Source of the DNA: Polaromonas sp.
Lineage (GTDB): Bacteria; Pseudomonadota; Gammaproteobacteria; Burkholderiales; Burkholderiaceae_C
Assembly: GCA_023259235.1 (NCBI GenBank)
Contig: JAHFQQ010000169.1
Span: forward strand, 1 to 7,595
Length of the DNA stretch: 7,595 nt
Direction: 5' to 3'
In this document: positions 6,786 through 7,595 of the stretch, piece after piece
Layout of the letters: every line of letters starts with the position of its first letter
Position numbering within the stretch: position 1 is the stretch's first letter
Translations under genes and position numbers: made by a program
The notes under the pieces: generated by a model
The model's database searches: none
Seen by the model: the letters and a program-made list of their open reading frames with translations, nothing else
What the model was told of the DNA's origin: nothing

Positions 6786-7595
6786 TCAGTCGCTGGCCGC
6801 GACCGGTGAGACCTTGAACCAGCGCACCGCGCCGCCTTTGGTGTGCAGCACGGTGAACTGCAGGCCAGCCAGCGCAAAATGTTCGCCGCGCTTGGGCACA
6901 TGGCCCATTTCGTGGGCCACCAGGCCGCCAATGGTTTCAAAGTCGGATTCTGGCAGCAGCACGTCAAAGGCGCCGTTGACGCGCTCGATCGAGGTGTCGC
7001 CGCTGACGCGGTAGGTATGGTCGACAAGGCCAAAGATGTCGCCTTCGTCCTCGGCGATGTCAAACTCGTCTTCAATCTCGCCGACGATCTGCTCAAGCAC
7101 GTCCTCGATGGTGACCAGGCCCGCCACGCGTCCGAACTCGTCGATGACGACGGCCAGATGGTTGCGGTTGTCGCGAAAGTCGCGCAGCAGTTCGTTGAGT
7201 CCCTTGCTTTCCGGCACGAACACGGCCGGGCGCAGCAAAGCCCTTATGTTGAGTTCCGGGGCGCGCTGCAGCTTGAGCAAATCCTTGGCCATCAGGATGC
7301 CCAGGATGTTTTCCCGATCGCCTTCATGGACCGGAAAGCGCGAATGGGCGGTATCTATCACCAAATGCAGCAACTCGTCAAACGGCGCATCGATATTGAC
7401 GAGCACCATGCGTGGCGCGGCTACCATCACATCGCCGGTGGTCATGTCGGCCATGCGGATCACGCCCTCAAGCATTTCGCGGCTTTGCGCGCCAATGACG
7501 TCATTGCTCTGGGCTTCCACCAGGGTTTCGATCAACTCGTCCCTGGAGTCAGGGCCCGGGTGGAGCATTTCAGCAAGCTTTTGTAAAAGCCCGCC
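6786..7595 (-). CDS. corC: CorC/YbeX-type CBS-domain protein (5' end outside window)
   Basis: 269 codons plus stop are visible. An ATG occurs at 7568, but the frame stays open to the window edge, and the nine preceding residues (GGLLQKLAE) look like the usual family N-terminus, so the true start is probably beyond 7595. Counting from the edge, there is an N-terminal helical region (about 15-50), two CBS motifs (about 52-109 and 115-174) forming a nucleotide-binding Bateman pair, and a C-terminal CorC_HlyC transporter-associated domain (about 186-266). The acidic stretch EIEDEFDIAEDEGD links them. No membrane segment is visible, so this is the short YbeX type, not the DUF21-containing exporter type. 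Genetics in Salmonella linked CorC to magnesium and cobalt efflux with CorA; its biochemical action is unsettled. It ends six bases before lnt, so the two are likely co-transcribed, and ybeY and a phoH-like gene would be expected upstream. Confidence 0.95.
   Translation of the reverse strand, partial: GGLLQKLAEMLHPGPDSRDELIETLVEAQSNDVIGAQSREMLEGVIRMADMTTGDVMVAAPRMVLVNIDAPFDELLHLVIDTAHSRFPVHEGDRENILGILMAKDLLKLQRAPELNIRALLRPAVFVPESKGLNELLRDFRDNRNHLAVVIDEFGRVAGLVTIEDVLEQIVGEIEDEFDIAEDEGDIFGLVDHTYRVSGDTSIERVNGAFDVLLPESDFETIGGLVAHEMGHVPKRGEHFALAGLQFTVLHTKGGAVRWFKVSPVAASD

Noticed and set aside
6897..6911. HEMGH in the CorC C-terminal domain, matching the HExxH zinc-protease pattern
   Set aside because: It lies in the CorC_HlyC domain at a turn before PKRGE, a normal family stretch; there is no protease context or third ligand.
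6843..7586. A 247-codon open frame on the plus strand opposite corC
   Set aside because: Antisense shadow of a well-recognised CBS-domain protein; the product is compositionally biased and unlike known proteins.
1..7595. Mobile element, CRISPR array, tRNA gene or phage remnant
   Set aside because: No transposase, integrase, terminal repeats, regularly spaced repeats or tRNA-like fold was seen on either strand; the gene content is housekeeping.

Overview
The window is a G+C-rich (about 60% or more) chromosomal segment in which every supported gene lies on the minus strand, so transcription runs from position 7595 toward position 1. Protein sequences and gene order (corC, lnt, glyQ, glyS, a small membrane protein, gmhB, plsC) point to a betaproteobacterium of the Burkholderiales, most likely the Comamonadaceae (Polaromonas/Rhodoferax-like). 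That placement comes from recalled family resemblance and synteny, not from a search.

In order of transcription: (1) 7595-6786, the C-terminal part of a CorC/YbeX-type CBS-domain protein whose start lies outside the window. (2) 6779-5136, lnt, apolipoprotein N-acyltransferase, six bases after corC; corC-lnt matches the end of the widespread ybeZ-ybeY-ybeX-lnt cluster. (3) A 123-bp gap with a candidate promoter and G+C-rich hairpins. (4) 5012-4098 and 4095-1930, glyQ and glyS, the two subunits of the alpha2-beta2 glycyl-tRNA synthetase, two bases apart. (5) 1933-1247, an unrecognised three-helix membrane protein that overlaps the end of glyS by four bases. (6) 1239-664, gmhB, a heptose-bisphosphate phosphatase of LPS core synthesis. 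(7) A 101-bp A+T-rich gap. (8) 562-1, the N-terminal part of a PlsC-type 1-acyl-glycerol-3-phosphate acyltransferase that runs off the window.

The cluster mixes translation (glyQS) with envelope building: lipoprotein maturation (Lnt), LPS inner-core heptose (GmhB) and phospholipid synthesis (PlsC). The tight spacing from glyQ to gmhB suggests one transcript with translational coupling. glyQ and plsC each follow a gap large enough for their own promoter.

No novel defence, mobile or RNA system is visible. The strongest anomaly is inside glyS: about 230 bp (roughly 2299-2529) has low G+C and foreign-looking codon use while the reading frame stays intact, which looks like a recombination patch. 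Second-rank observations are mutually exclusive hairpins in the glyQ leader, the unnamed membrane protein, and the A+T-rich spacer before plsC. No stretch longer than about 125 bases lacks a gene.
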